A stretch of 64,000 nucleotides of DNA from Chryseobacterium tagetis (lineage in GTDB: Bacteria > Bacteroidota > Bacteroidia > Flavobacteriales > Weeksellaceae), in NCBI RefSeq assembly GCF_016735585.2, contig NZ_JAERSE020000001.1:372001-436000 (forward strand), in the 5' to 3' direction. Shown one piece after another: positions 8,638 through 17,719 of this stretch (position 1 is its first letter; each line of letters opens with the position of its first letter). The position numbers and the translations under genes are program-made. The notes beneath the pieces are model-generated. The model saw only the letters and a list, made by a program, of their open reading frames with translations. It made no database searches and was not told the DNA's origin.

Positions 8638-9384
8638 ATGACTGATGTCGTAAGATTAATAATTTTTTCACTTAGTATTCTGCTAATTTCATGCAATCAA
8701 ACAAAAAAGGAAAAACCGATTAATGATAAAGTTTTAAAATCAAAAATTATTTCGGATCCCACCAATAAACTATCTGATAAAATAGAAAATTTAGAGATTG
8801 AGTATACTGTTTTTGGTTGTGCGTGTCCCAATTGGATTCGTACAAATGATTTGAAATCGAATGTTAAAGACGGAATTAAGAATCTGTATTTTTATATCGA
8901 ACCGGCAGATGAAAATTTGGAATTGCCTGTTTATTTTGATGCATTTAGGCATTATTTGAAAATTAAAGGACAGTTTTATTTAAAGGAAGATTATCCAAAG
9001 GGAACAGTTGAAAGCGAAGAACCTCTTCCTAAAGCAAAAGTATTCAGATATACAGAGCTGCAAGTCCTTGATAAACCTAATTTTAAAGCTGATACAAAAG
9101 TGGAAACTTTAGTGTTGAACTATAATGCGATTTCCTGTAGTTGTGCACAGTGGAGCGAATCGAAGTCAAATAAAAAAGAATACTACTGGCTGGAACCTGC
9201 CAATGAAAAATTAATAAATGCGGATCATTTATTTAATGGAGAAAATTTACCAATACAAATTAAAGTAACAGGTCAGGTTGTGAGTGAAAAAGGATTTCCT
9301 AAAAGAGAAAATTTATCAAAAACGAACGAAAATGAAGCCGGAAAAGTGTTTCGATATACGACTATTGAAGTACTTAAAAAGTAA
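8638..9384 (+). CDS. Lipoprotein with two tandem CxC domains, function unknown
   Basis: Residues 1-19 form a lipoprotein signal ending in the lipobox LISC, so the mature protein should be anchored by Cys19. Two similar ~100-residue units follow. Each opens with a strand and a double-cysteine motif followed by Trp (FGCACPNW, C61/C63; SCSCAQW, C167/C169), continues with an aromatic YxxEPA segment (YIEPADE; WLEPANE), a predicted strand ending in KxKGQF or KVTGQV, and closes with KVFRYTELQVL or KVFRYTTIEVL. The duplication is plain, but I do not recognise the family. Close CxC pairs could bind a metal or form strained disulfides. It stands alone between carB and another unknown gene. Confidence 0.75.
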   Translation: MTDVVRLIIFSLSILLISCNQTKKEKPINDKVLKSKIISDPTNKLSDKIENLEIEYTVFGCACPNWIRTNDLKSNVKDGIKNLYFYIEPADENLELPVYFDAFRHYLKIKGQFYLKEDYPKGTVESEEPLPKAKVFRYTELQVLDKPNFKADTKVETLVLNYNAISCSCAQWSESKSNKKEYYWLEPANEKLINADHLFNGENLPIQIKVTGQVVSEKGFPKRENLSKTNENEAGKVFRYTTIEVLKK

Positions 9385-9410
9385 ATTGTAATTAAAATAC
9401 TGATCTAATC

Positions 9411-9959
9411 ATGATAATATTAGAAAATATTAATGAATTTTTCAATGAATATCCTTTAAAACAGGTTCAATGTGGTCATACTGTTTTTACAGATTATGAA
9501 AAGATTTTTGAAGTTTTTGATGGCAGTTTTGGGTATTTAAGTTACCTTGAATTTAAATCAGAGGAAGACTCAGAAATATTTCTAGGTTCATATCCATTAA
9601 ATGGTGCTGAAATATGGAAATGTAAAAAATGTGGGAAACTTAAATTTTTTTATACAGAAACAGGGGGGCATTTTCCACAAACAATTACTATTGATGTTGA
9701 TTTTGATAAAAACTACAAATCAGACCCTTTTGCAAAATCGGTTTCGTTCCATAAAGACAAAGTAAATTCGTTTATAGAAAAATTTGGGTTCAACGAACTA
9801 AAAGATCCCCGAAATATTCAGAAATTTAATGATATACACATTATAGAAAAAGACAAAAAATATATTTTTGGTTACAATGCATATGATGATAAAATAACTT
9901 TTAATGTTGTTGCTAATAGAAATGTTCTCAGAGAAATATTTGAATTTGAAAAATCTTAA
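9411..9959 (+). CDS. Hypothetical protein with a CxxC knuckle
   Basis: A 182-residue protein without signal peptide or membrane segment. The only clear motif is CKKCGK (Cys71, Cys74), reminiscent of one half of a zinc ribbon, with Cys21 in QCGH as a possible further ligand. Acidic and aromatic residues are common, as in small immunity-type or Imm/SMI1-like bacterial proteins, but that comparison is loose and I assign no function. The gap to the upstream lipoprotein gene is 26 bases, so they may be co-transcribed. Confidence 0.65.
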   Translation: MIILENINEFFNEYPLKQVQCGHTVFTDYEKIFEVFDGSFGYLSYLEFKSEEDSEIFLGSYPLNGAEIWKCKKCGKLKFFYTETGGHFPQTITIDVDFDKNYKSDPFAKSVSFHKDKVNSFIEKFGFNELKDPRNIQKFNDIHIIEKDKKYIFGYNAYDDKITFNVVANRNVLREIFEFEKS

Positions 9960-10072
9960 GATCATTACTATATGGTAGGAGCTTGAAAATATTAATTTAG
10001 ATAAATAAAAAATAATTTAATAATAAACTACATTTGAATAAGAATTCAAATTTCAAAAAAACTATAACTCTC

Positions 10073-10936
10073 ATGAAAAAGATTTTAATATTAATTTCTT
10101 TACTAGCAATACATTCTACTGTTTTTTCACAAAAATTATTAGTTTCTTGGAGTCAGCAAAATATAGAAAATTACACTAAAGAAATGTACGATGATGCTCA
10201 GAAGCTTTCTTCTAAGTAACTGTTAGAGAAAAACCTAAAAGACCAATACTGGAGTGAAGTATTCCTGACTTTAAATGCTTCAATTAATAATTATTCGAAA
10301 GATAAAGAGTTTTTAAAATTGCTAACAGAACAATTAACGGATAAAACGGAGACAAAACTAAAAGGTACAAGTCGCTTAGTTATTTGGGATAGAATTTCTA
10401 CTCGTGATATAATTTTTGAGGGGAAAGGTTTGGTGATAGAGAATGACTTGTTTACAGTTGCGGGAAGAGCCAATCAGATTTTACAAAATTTAAGTAAAAA
10501 GAACTTTGGATATGTTACGATTAACTCTAGTAAAAATGATCTTGAAAATCTTAAAAATAAATGGCAAGATTATTTAATTGATAAGCCTGTAGAAGAGTTT
10601 AGGCCTGCTGAATTCAAAAATTCAAAAATATCTGAAATTAGTGGCCTACCAGCTGTAAAAGCATTGATAATTTCACTTCAGGCTAATCCTGAAAAAGAAA
10701 AAATTACAAAAGATTGTTTGAAGAAAATTTATAAATTAGATGAAATGCCTAAAGAGAAAGGAGCTCATAGTTTTTGTGATCCAAACACTTATACATTTGC
10801 TTATCTAGGAATGTTATTTGGTGATGAAAAGCCAGATGAAACAAAAGATGCTACATGGTGGTTAGATTTCTGGAATAAAAATGAAAAAAAACTAAATTGG
10901 AATTCAGATAAGGGAATTTATGAAGTAAAAAAATAA
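10073..10936 (+). pseudogene. Secreted protein gene interrupted by one in-frame stop codon
   Basis: One frame runs from ATG 10073 to the stop at 10934-10936, but a TAA at 10217-10219 breaks it after residue 48. The N-terminal part starts with a signal peptide (MKKILILISLLAI ending at FSQ). After the TAA the frame resumes at once with LLEKNLKDQYW and continues for ~238 residues with protein-like composition, so a single substitution is the simplest cause. The downstream part has a conserved-looking WWLDFWNKNEKK near its end. I do not recognise the family; its N-terminal helical layout is like other secreted proteins of unknown role in the phylum. Sequencing error, readthrough or true inactivation are all possible. 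Confidence 0.75.
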
Positions 10937-11007
10937 TTTTTTGGAGTATAGGGAAATGGAATAAGTTATAAGTCCGAAAATAAATAACCAAAATAAAATA
11001 TGTGAAA

Positions 11008-11436
11008 ATGGCAGCACAAAATTTTTCTTACACTTTTAAAACTTTAAAATCTCCCGAAGATATTTTCAAAACCTTACTCGATCCGAAACAATGGTGGAAT
11101 GGTTTACACAACGAAATGATCACCGGAAAAGCTGAACAGCAAAATGATGTGTTTGTCTTTGATGCAGGCAACGGAGTACACCATACTGTGCAAAAATTGA
11201 TAGAAGTGATTCCCGATCAAAAAATTGTATGGGAAGTTATCGACAGCAATCTGACTTTTGCAAAGAAGACCAATGAATGGACGGGAACGAAAATAAGCTT
11301 TGAAATTTCCAAAGAAGACCATAATACAAAAATTGTTTTCACACACGATGGCTTAACTCCGCAATTTGAATGTTATGATGGCTGTTCTAGTGCTTGGTTA
11401 CAATATTTGGCAGAACTTGAGAAGAATTTAAATTAA
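11008..11436 (+). CDS. SRPBCC/AHSA1-domain protein
   Basis: A 142-residue START-like (AHSA1, Activator of Hsp90 ATPase homologue 1) single-domain protein: SYTFKTLKSPEDIFKTLLD opens the fold, WWNG and the WEVIDSNLTF strands follow, and the C-terminal helix ends the domain. I prefer ATG 11008 over the in-frame GTG six bases upstream. Such proteins bind small hydrophobic ligands or act as polyketide-cyclase-like folds; bacterial members are mostly uncharacterised. It lies in a run of unrelated small genes, so the neighbours do not suggest a role. Confidence 0.8.
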   Translation: MAAQNFSYTFKTLKSPEDIFKTLLDPKQWWNGLHNEMITGKAEQQNDVFVFDAGNGVHHTVQKLIEVIPDQKIVWEVIDSNLTFAKKTNEWTGTKISFEISKEDHNTKIVFTHDGLTPQFECYDGCSSAWLQYLAELEKNLN

Positions 11437-11494
11437 TAGTATTTCACTATTTAAAAAATCCATAATTTTAAAGTCTCACCAAATCAGATGATTC

Positions 11495-11989
11495 ATGACA
11501 GAATATCAAGTAAAATCAAACGATTCTTTAGTTTTTGAAGTAAGAAATAACGAAACATTGATTGGAACACTAATTTATAAAAGTTGGTTTAAATTCAATG
11601 CTGAGTTGGAAATGTTACATTCAAAATATCAAATTGAACCCAAAGGTTTTTGGGGAACAACGATTGAGCTGAAAGAAGGTGAGAAAATACTTTTAAAATT
11701 CAGAATGAACTGGAATGGGGAAATAGTGATTCAGACGTATTTTAATGAAATAAAAAGCGGTTACATTTTTAAGCACAGAGGTATTTTCAAAGAATCATTT
11801 GTACTGGCCGATCAAAACGGAACAGAACTTTTGGTCATGAAACCTGATTTAAAATGGAGCACGTTGCATTACGAATATCAAATCACAACTTCAGATATTT
11901 TCGATACTTTTTTCGAGAAAGAAATATTACTGATGACTTCTTTACATTGCGCCAATTATTATATGTCGATGATGACGGCAGGAATGTAA
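11495..11989 (+). CDS. Hypothetical beta-rich protein
   Basis: A 164-residue protein of alternating short strands (GTLIYKSWFKFNAELEM, KILLKFRMNWNGEIVIQTYF) without signal peptide. The strand pattern and the helix near the end (EKEILLMTSLHCANYYMSM) are loosely reminiscent of tubby-like or LURP-one-like phospholipid-scramblase folds, but this is only an impression from the sequence. A terminator follows at 12013, so it ends a transcription unit. Confidence 0.6.
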   Translation: MTEYQVKSNDSLVFEVRNNETLIGTLIYKSWFKFNAELEMLHSKYQIEPKGFWGTTIELKEGEKILLKFRMNWNGEIVIQTYFNEIKSGYIFKHRGIFKESFVLADQNGTELLVMKPDLKWSTLHYEYQITTSDIFDTFFEKEILLMTSLHCANYYMSMMTAGM

Positions 11990-12012
11990 ATTGATACTGT
12001 AAAGAGAATATC

Positions 12013-12048
12013 ATGAGCAGAAAGAAAAAGGCTGCTCAATTTTTATTT
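12013..12048 (+). terminator. Intrinsic terminator
   Basis: TGAGCAG (12013-12019) pairs with CTGCTCA (12031-12037) around an 11-base A-rich loop, followed by ATTTTTATTTTT. Confidence 0.75.
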
Positions 12049-12081
12049 TTAAAATTTAATTAATACTTATAAAAACACCAA

Positions 12082-13233
12082 ATGACGAAACACCAGAAAA
12101 GAGTAGCTGAGGTCTATCATTTTTTTGATAACAATGATACTGTTTTAGGATTCAGGAAATTGCTGGATTGTGCAATAGATACTCAGAATATGGAAATTTA
12201 CAAAGAGGCCATTGAGTTGACCGACTGGAAAGAGCAATATCCAACGTATACCGAAGAACTGATTGAAAAATCCAAAATCTTCCTTCAAAAGATCGAAAAA
12301 ATTCCGGTGAAAGAACATTCGCTGGAAAAATCTGTGCTTCGAGCCAGAAATATTTTAAAATCCTATGGAAGCAATCGCTTTTCTTTAGGTCCGGTTTCTA
12401 TGGAAATCAATAAAGGGCAGATTTACGGACTGGTAGGAGAGAACGGAAACGGAAAAACGACTCTTTTGAGGATTTTAGCTAAAGAAATTTCTCATAATGA
12501 AGGCGAACTGCATTATTCTTTTACAGTACAACCCAAAGATGAGTATGACCTTCGTACAAAACTGATATATATTCCACAAAGAACCGCAAAATGGTATGGA
12601 AGCTTAAAAGATAATCTGAAATTTGTATTATCAAATTATGGGGTTGCTCCTGAAGAAAACGAGACGAGAACTTTAATGATGATTGCCCGTCTCGGACTCT
12701 GGAATTACAAGCACCTGAAATGGAACGAGCTTTCTTCCGGATATAAAATGCGTTTTGAACTGGCGAGAACGCTTCTGAGACAACCCGAAATCCTATTGCT
12801 GGATGAACCTTTAGCAAATCTTGATGTACTCGCTCAACAGGTGATTCTGGAAGATCTGAAATCGATCGCCAATTCTGTAAACAACCCTATTGCTTTGATT
12901 TTAAGTTCACAGCAACTGTACGAAGTGGAGAAAGTTTCGGATAAGGTAATTTTCCTTAAAAACGGACAGTATAAAGACAATTCTGAATTAAAAGATACGG
13001 AAAATGATCATCTGATCATAGAAATCGATACTCCGAATTCCAGAGAAGAATTGTTGGAGGTGTTCAAAAATTTCAGCTTAGAAAAACTCAATTTCAACGG
13101 AGGAGTGTATGTGGCTTATTTTTCAGGGGAAACTGAATTTTATGAAGTCATGACAGCGCTTGGAAATGCCAAAACAGAAATCGTGTATATCCGTAATATT
13201 TCATCCTCTACAAGAAGATTCTTTGTGAGCTAA
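12082..13233 (+). CDS. ABC transporter ATP-binding protein with N-terminal extension
   Basis: Residues ~90-300 form an ABC ATPase: Walker A GENGNGKTT (119-127), signature LSSGY (217-221) and Walker B ILLLDEP (237-243) followed by LANLD. The first ~85 residues are an extra helical domain before the ATPase, and the last ~70 residues are a C-terminal extension seen in ABC-2 drug or peptide exporter ATPases. The next gene, 23 bases on, encodes the likely membrane partner. Together they would form an ABC-2-type exporter; the substrate is unknown. Confidence 0.88.
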   Translation: MTKHQKRVAEVYHFFDNNDTVLGFRKLLDCAIDTQNMEIYKEAIELTDWKEQYPTYTEELIEKSKIFLQKIEKIPVKEHSLEKSVLRARNILKSYGSNRFSLGPVSMEINKGQIYGLVGENGNGKTTLLRILAKEISHNEGELHYSFTVQPKDEYDLRTKLIYIPQRTAKWYGSLKDNLKFVLSNYGVAPEENETRTLMMIARLGLWNYKHLKWNELSSGYKMRFELARTLLRQPEILLLDEPLANLDVLAQQVILEDLKSIANSVNNPIALILSSQQLYEVEKVSDKVIFLKNGQYKDNSELKDTENDHLIIEIDTPNSREELLEVFKNFSLEKLNFNGGVYVAYFSGETEFYEVMTALGNAKTEIVYIRNISSSTRRFFVS

Positions 13234-13256
13234 ATTCCTTTTAATTTCGACAGAAA

Positions 13257-15098
13257 ATGCAAAAAATATATAAATTCAATCAATATTTACTCGAAAAATA
13301 TCCCACCATCTGGAATACTAAAATTATATGGATGGTTTTGGCGGGTATTGTCATTCACATCCTGTTTTTTATCATTGGGTATTTTTCCCATGTCAATCCT
13401 GTTTCACTTCAGAAGTTTGAGGTAAAAGATGATTATTTCAGAGACGGGATGATTTTTATTCATCTTATCATTTCGATTTTAATGATCGTGGGATGGCTGG
13501 TCATGATGTTTAAAAACAATGCATTCAAAAACTTTTATCCCTCATCCAAAAGCAAATTATTTCTACAGTTTGTACAGTATTTTATCATCATTTTTTCGTG
13601 TACAACGTTCTATTTCTCTTATATGACGGGTTTTAAAATGTTTATTACAAACAAGTATCCGGATAGAGAAATGCTTGCAAATATTGATGTCATTAACGAA
13701 GCAACACCATTTCTGTCGCAGGAAATGAATAACTATACTTTGGATAACAGAAAATATCCTAAAATTTTTAATGATTTGTATTGTGAGACCAATATCAATG
13801 AAATCAATAGAAACAAGAAATACTTTGTCTATCATAACAATGTCTATCAGTTCTATTCTGTTTTTTCCAAAATCTCCTATAAAAAAGATAAGTACCATAA
13901 TTACGAGTTTCCGGCGAAAATGGATAAGAAACTTTTGGCTTATTCAGAAAAAAAGGAGAACTGTGAGGTATTTTATTTCAAAAAAGAGGTGGTAGATCTT
14001 TCTTCGTACATTAAAACAACGGGGATGACCTATTATAATTTTTCAGATATATTTTATGATAATGAATTGAATAATAAAGCAGGGTATTCAGAAGATGACT
14101 CTTATAATTTGTTTGTGAATGATTATATCAAGGATCTGCAGAATAAAAAATCTTATGCAATCAATAAAGGGGTAGTGGAACTGCTGGATAAAAAAAATCC
14201 CACTGAAGTAGAGACTCTTTTAAGTAAATTTTTAAAAATTTCAAAAGAATTCGGAATTAAAAATAATCTGGAGCCTAAGCAATGGACAAAAATGATTGTT
14301 GCGCCTCAGAACCCGAATTTCGAAGTCAGATATTTTATCAGAAAATCCGAAAAAGATAAAAAAGATGACGATTTGGCTGTTGATTTAGGCTACGACACAG
14401 CAATAGATTCTGCGGCTATTGTTGCAGACAACGGAGCGATTGTGAATGATACAGTAACTATTAAAATATTCAATCCGAACATCAATAATGAAATCTCTTT
14501 AGAAGAATATTACAAAAACAATCTTACAGACTACTATTATTACAGCGATAACCTTACAAATCTTCTTATCAATGTTGACACCATAAAGTCTTTTGATTTC
14601 CTTACACAAAACATTCATGTGTATATCTGGATTGCATTTTTCATTTCTACACTCATTTTTAGTTTTAGAATTACAGGATTGAAATCTTTGCTTTTTGGCT
14701 TAATCAGTGCCGGATTATTGACTTTGGCCGTGACTTTACTTACGGTGCTGTACTCTGTAATCGTGGGAGGAAGAGAAGAATTCTTTGTGATGTATTTCCT
14801 TTTAATCCTAGCTCTGTTTATTTTGCTGGTTCCGATACTTATGATGAGAAAATTCGGAAAGCTCATTTCCTCAATTTTTGTCAATATTTCAATGATTGGT
14901 TTTGTATTGTTTGTACTCCTGATTTTCGGAATCATTTCCCTTCATCAGAGAAACGCTTGTCAAGACGTGTATAAGAATTGCAAAACACTGATTGAATATT
15001 TAGATTTTAATGTAAGCTATATCATTTTGGTTTGCGGCTTTGTATTTATGTATTTCTACATGTCCGTTATTCAGAAATGGAAAGCGATGCCACAATAA
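13257..15098 (+). CDS. Large membrane protein, probable ABC-2-type permease partner
   Basis: The 613-residue protein has three membrane segments near 24-44, 68-86 and 103-122, a hydrophilic loop of ~320 residues, and five more segments from ~453 to 606. The loop is rich in Lys, Asn and Tyr and is probably extracytoplasmic. The gene directly follows an orphan ABC ATPase gene and ends at a terminator, so it most likely supplies the membrane half of that exporter. ABC-2 permeases with a big loop between two three-to-five-helix bundles are known, but I do not recognise the exact family. Confidence 0.75.
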   Translation: MQKIYKFNQYLLEKYPTIWNTKIIWMVLAGIVIHILFFIIGYFSHVNPVSLQKFEVKDDYFRDGMIFIHLIISILMIVGWLVMMFKNNAFKNFYPSSKSKLFLQFVQYFIIIFSCTTFYFSYMTGFKMFITNKYPDREMLANIDVINEATPFLSQEMNNYTLDNRKYPKIFNDLYCETNINEINRNKKYFVYHNNVYQFYSVFSKISYKKDKYHNYEFPAKMDKKLLAYSEKKENCEVFYFKKEVVDLSSYIKTTGMTYYNFSDIFYDNELNNKAGYSEDDSYNLFVNDYIKDLQNKKSYAINKGVVELLDKKNPTEVETLLSKFLKISKEFGIKNNLEPKQWTKMIVAPQNPNFEVRYFIRKSEKDKKDDDLAVDLGYDTAIDSAAIVADNGAIVNDTVTIKIFNPNINNEISLEEYYKNNLTDYYYYSDNLTNLLINVDTIKSFDFLTQNIHVYIWIAFFISTLIFSFRITGLKSLLFGLISAGLLTLAVTLLTVLYSVIVGGREEFFVMYFLLILALFILLVPILMMRKFGKLISSIFVNISMIGFVLFVLLIFGIISLHQRNACQDVYKNCKTLIEYLDFNVSYIILVCGFVFMYFYMSVIQKWKAMPQ

Positions 15099-15103
15099 GT
15101 CAT

Positions 15104-15141
15104 AACGAGCCCTGTAATTTTTTGTAGGGTTTGTTATTTTT
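15104..15141 (+). terminator. Intrinsic terminator after the ABC exporter genes
   Basis: AACGAGCCCTGTAA (15104-15117) pairs with TTGTAGGGTTTGTT (15122-15135) with several G-T pairs, followed by ATTTTT. Confidence 0.65.
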
Positions 15142-15233
15142 AAAATAGGCAAATTACTTATATCTGAAAAATACTTGTCCATTTTTCGGTTGTATGCACC
15201 ATGCTTATAACACTAGTTTTGTAAAAAAATAAA

Positions 15234-16010
15234 ATGACAAATATTCAGGTTTTTAAAGAACTGCATCAAAACGAAGAACCTTTATTATTAGGAAATGTGT
15301 GGAATCCGCAAAGTGCCAAAGTATACGAAAAATTAGGATATAAAGCATTGGCTACCTCCAGTTCGGCTGTTGCCCATAGTTTAGGTTATGAAGATGGTGA
15401 AAATATGACCTTTGATGAATATCTTTATATTGTTGAGCGGATTTTAAAATCAGTATCAATTCCATTAACCGTAGATTTGGAAGGCGGTTATGGAAAAAAT
15501 GCGGAAGAGATTGTTTCCAATATTTCAAAGCTTGCCGAAAGAGGAGTGGTCGGAATTAATATTGAAGACAGTGTGATGGTAAATGGAATCAGGAAAATTG
15601 CAGATAAAGAGATTTTTTATGAAAAGCTGAAATCGGTTATTTCAAAATTAAAAGAAAAGAATATTGAGATATTCGTTAACCTGAGAACAGATCCGTTTTT
15701 ATTAGGATTGGAAAATCCTGTAGAAGAAACACTTCAAAGAATAAAACTCTTTGAAAAAGCAGGAATTAACGGTGTTTTTGTTCCTTGCATTACTGCTGAA
15801 AATGATATTGAAACAATTGTAAACGAAACAATACTTCCGGTGAATGTCATGGCGATGCCCGAACTTCCGGACTTTACCACATTAAAAAGATTAGGGGTAA
15901 AAAGAATTTCTTCAGGTAATTTTGCCAATGGATATATTTATAAAAGCTTAGAAGAAAAAGGCGGGGAAATTATAAAAGAGAAAAGTTTTTCACCTATTTT
16001 TATATCCTAA
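15234..16010 (+). CDS. Isocitrate lyase/PEP-mutase superfamily protein
   Basis: A 258-residue TIM-barrel enzyme of the PEP mutase/isocitrate lyase superfamily. DLEGGYG (81-87) and NIEDS (109-113) are the magnesium-site loops of the superfamily, and the N-terminal GNVWNPQSAKVYEKLGYKAL is the usual first strand and helix. The KKCGH catalytic loop of true isocitrate lyase is missing, which points to a C-C or P-C lyase of the oxaloacetate-hydrolase or 2-methylisocitrate-lyase-like branch; the substrate is unknown. Its stop overlaps the start of the Ada gene (TAATG), so the two are translationally coupled. Confidence 0.88.
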   Translation: MTNIQVFKELHQNEEPLLLGNVWNPQSAKVYEKLGYKALATSSSAVAHSLGYEDGENMTFDEYLYIVERILKSVSIPLTVDLEGGYGKNAEEIVSNISKLAERGVVGINIEDSVMVNGIRKIADKEIFYEKLKSVISKLKEKNIEIFVNLRTDPFLLGLENPVEETLQRIKLFEKAGINGVFVPCITAENDIETIVNETILPVNVMAMPELPDFTTLKRLGVKRISSGNFANGYIYKSLEEKGGEIIKEKSFSPIFIS

Positions 16011-17053
16011 TGAAATTGACAGCGGACAGAATGTATCAGGCATCTCTGGATAAGGATTCCTCATTTGAAGGAACTTACTGGATGGGTGTAAAAACGACCG
16101 GAATATTTTGCCGGCCGACCTGTACTGCGCGAAAACCCAAAAAAGAAAATGTAGAATTTTTTCTAAGCACAGAAGAAGCTATTGAAAAAGGATACCGTGC
16201 CTGTAAAATCTGCAAACCTCTGAAAAAATTAAATGAAACCCCTCAATATATTCAGGACCTATTGGCAGAACTGGCGCAAAATATATCCCTGAAAATAAAA
16301 GATGCAGATCTCTCAAAAAGAAATATAGAACCTGTAACGCTCCGCCGTTGGTTTTTAAAAAATCATGGAATGACTTTTCAGGCTTTTCAGAGAGAATTTC
16401 GGATGAATGCCGCTTTTAAGAAAATTAAAAATGGAGAAAGCATTATAGAAACGGCTTTAGATTCAGGATATGAAAGCTTAAGCGGTTTTAATGAAGGATT
16501 TAAAAATATTTTGGGAATTTCGCCTAAAAAAAGTAAAAGACAGATGATTATTGATCTTAAAAGAATAGAAACCCCTCTTGGAACCATGTTTGCCTGCGCT
16601 GTTGATGAAGGAATCTGCCTGCTCGAATTTACAGACCGCAAAAATATGGAAAAGCAGTTCATCTCATTATCCAAAGCTTTGAATGCGGAAATTGTGCAGG
16701 GTGAAAACAAACACTTTAAGCAGCTGGAAGAAGAATTGAAGGAATATTTTGAAGGCAAAAGACAGATATTTGAAGTTCCGTTATATACCACAGGAACGCC
16801 ATTTCAGGAGAAAGTATGGCAACTGTTGAGAGAAATTCCTATAGGGGAGACCAGAACCTATAAACAACAATCAGAATTTCTCGGAAATCCAAAAGCGATT
16901 CGTGCTGTAGGAACTGCAAACGGAATTAATAAAATAGCCATTTTAATTCCCTGTCATCGTGTGATTGGTTCAAACGGAGAGTTGGTGGGCTATGCAGGAG
17001 GAATATGGAGAAAACAAAAATTATTGGAACTGGAGAAGGCTATTCTGTTTTGA
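16010..17053 (+). CDS. ada: Ada-type DNA alkyl-damage sensor and methyltransferase
   Basis: Combines three parts in the standard order. The N-terminal zinc domain has Cys34, Cys38, Cys65 and Cys68 (GIFCRPTC, ACKIC), where Cys34 accepts methyl from phosphotriesters. An AraC-like helix-turn-helix spans ~85-175. The C-terminal O6-methylguanine-DNA methyltransferase has acceptor Cys315 in PCHRV. The 347-residue length matches classical Ada. Methylated Ada normally activates its own operon. The start overlaps the preceding PEP-mutase-like gene by one base (TAATG), an unusual partner for Ada. Confidence 0.93.
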   Translation: MKLTADRMYQASLDKDSSFEGTYWMGVKTTGIFCRPTCTARKPKKENVEFFLSTEEAIEKGYRACKICKPLKKLNETPQYIQDLLAELAQNISLKIKDADLSKRNIEPVTLRRWFLKNHGMTFQAFQREFRMNAAFKKIKNGESIIETALDSGYESLSGFNEGFKNILGISPKKSKRQMIIDLKRIETPLGTMFACAVDEGICLLEFTDRKNMEKQFISLSKALNAEIVQGENKHFKQLEEELKEYFEGKRQIFEVPLYTTGTPFQEKVWQLLREIPIGETRTYKQQSEFLGNPKAIRAVGTANGINKIAILIPCHRVIGSNGELVGYAGGIWRKQKLLELEKAILF

Positions 17054-17082
17054 TTTTTGTAATTTTAAACAAAAATTTACAC

Positions 17083-17688
17083 GTGAAAAAGTTACTATTT
17101 GCACTTTGCATATCAACATCAGTTTTCAGTTTTGCGCAAGACTATTCTGTACCGGCAGTAAGTCCGCGTCAGAAGGTGGAGCAGCAGTTTTCAATGTCTA
17201 AAATCTCAATCGATTACGGAAGACCGGGAGTGAAAGGGAGAAAGATTTTTGGAGATCTGGTTCCTTACGGACAGGTTTGGAGAGCGGGAGCCAACTCATC
17301 AACAAAAATTACTTTCGGACAGTCTATTAATTTCGGAGGAAAAGTAGTTCCTGCAGGAACGTATGGTTTATTTATAGTTCCTACAGAAAAAGAATGGAAA
17401 GTGATTTTAAATAAAGATTTTCAGCAGTGGGGCGCTTATACGTATGATCCAAAACAGGACGTCGTAGATGTTACTGTCCCGGTGAATAAACTAGAAGATA
17501 AGCAGGAATGGTTCGAAATCACCTTAAATCCTACCGATGAAAATACAGGAAATCTGGTAATCAAATGGGATACTTCAGAAGCAGAAGTAAGCCTGAAACC
17601 TGCAAAATTAGATGCCGTAATTAAAATTTCAGATAAACTGAAAGAGATCAAAAAGATCGAATCTGATGCTGCAAAAGCAAAAAGCTAA
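17083..17688 (+). CDS. Secreted DUF2911-family protein
   Basis: A GTG start at 17083 gives a clean signal peptide (VKKLLFALCISTSVFSFAQ, with V read as Met), while the longer frame back to 17005 would overlap ada, so I choose GTG. The mature ~180 residues show the DUF2911 pattern: SPRQKVEQQFSMSKISIDYG, GRKIFGDLVPYGQVWRAGAN and AGTYGLFIVPTEKEWKVI. The family is widespread in Bacteroidota, is exported and has no known activity. The last ~20 residues are a Lys/Ala/Glu-rich tail. Confidence 0.85.
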   Translation: MKKLLFALCISTSVFSFAQDYSVPAVSPRQKVEQQFSMSKISIDYGRPGVKGRKIFGDLVPYGQVWRAGANSSTKITFGQSINFGGKVVPAGTYGLFIVPTEKEWKVILNKDFQQWGAYTYDPKQDVVDVTVPVNKLEDKQEWFEITLNPTDENTGNLVIKWDTSEAEVSLKPAKLDAVIKISDKLKEIKKIESDAAKAKS

Positions 17689-17719
17689 AATCAGTCTGAT
17701 TTAAATCAAAAATGTACCG

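Noticed and set aside
17005..17082. Longer N-terminus for the DUF2911 gene starting at ATG 17005
   Set aside because: It would overlap ada by 49 bases and hide the signal peptide inside the protein; the GTG at 17083 fits better.
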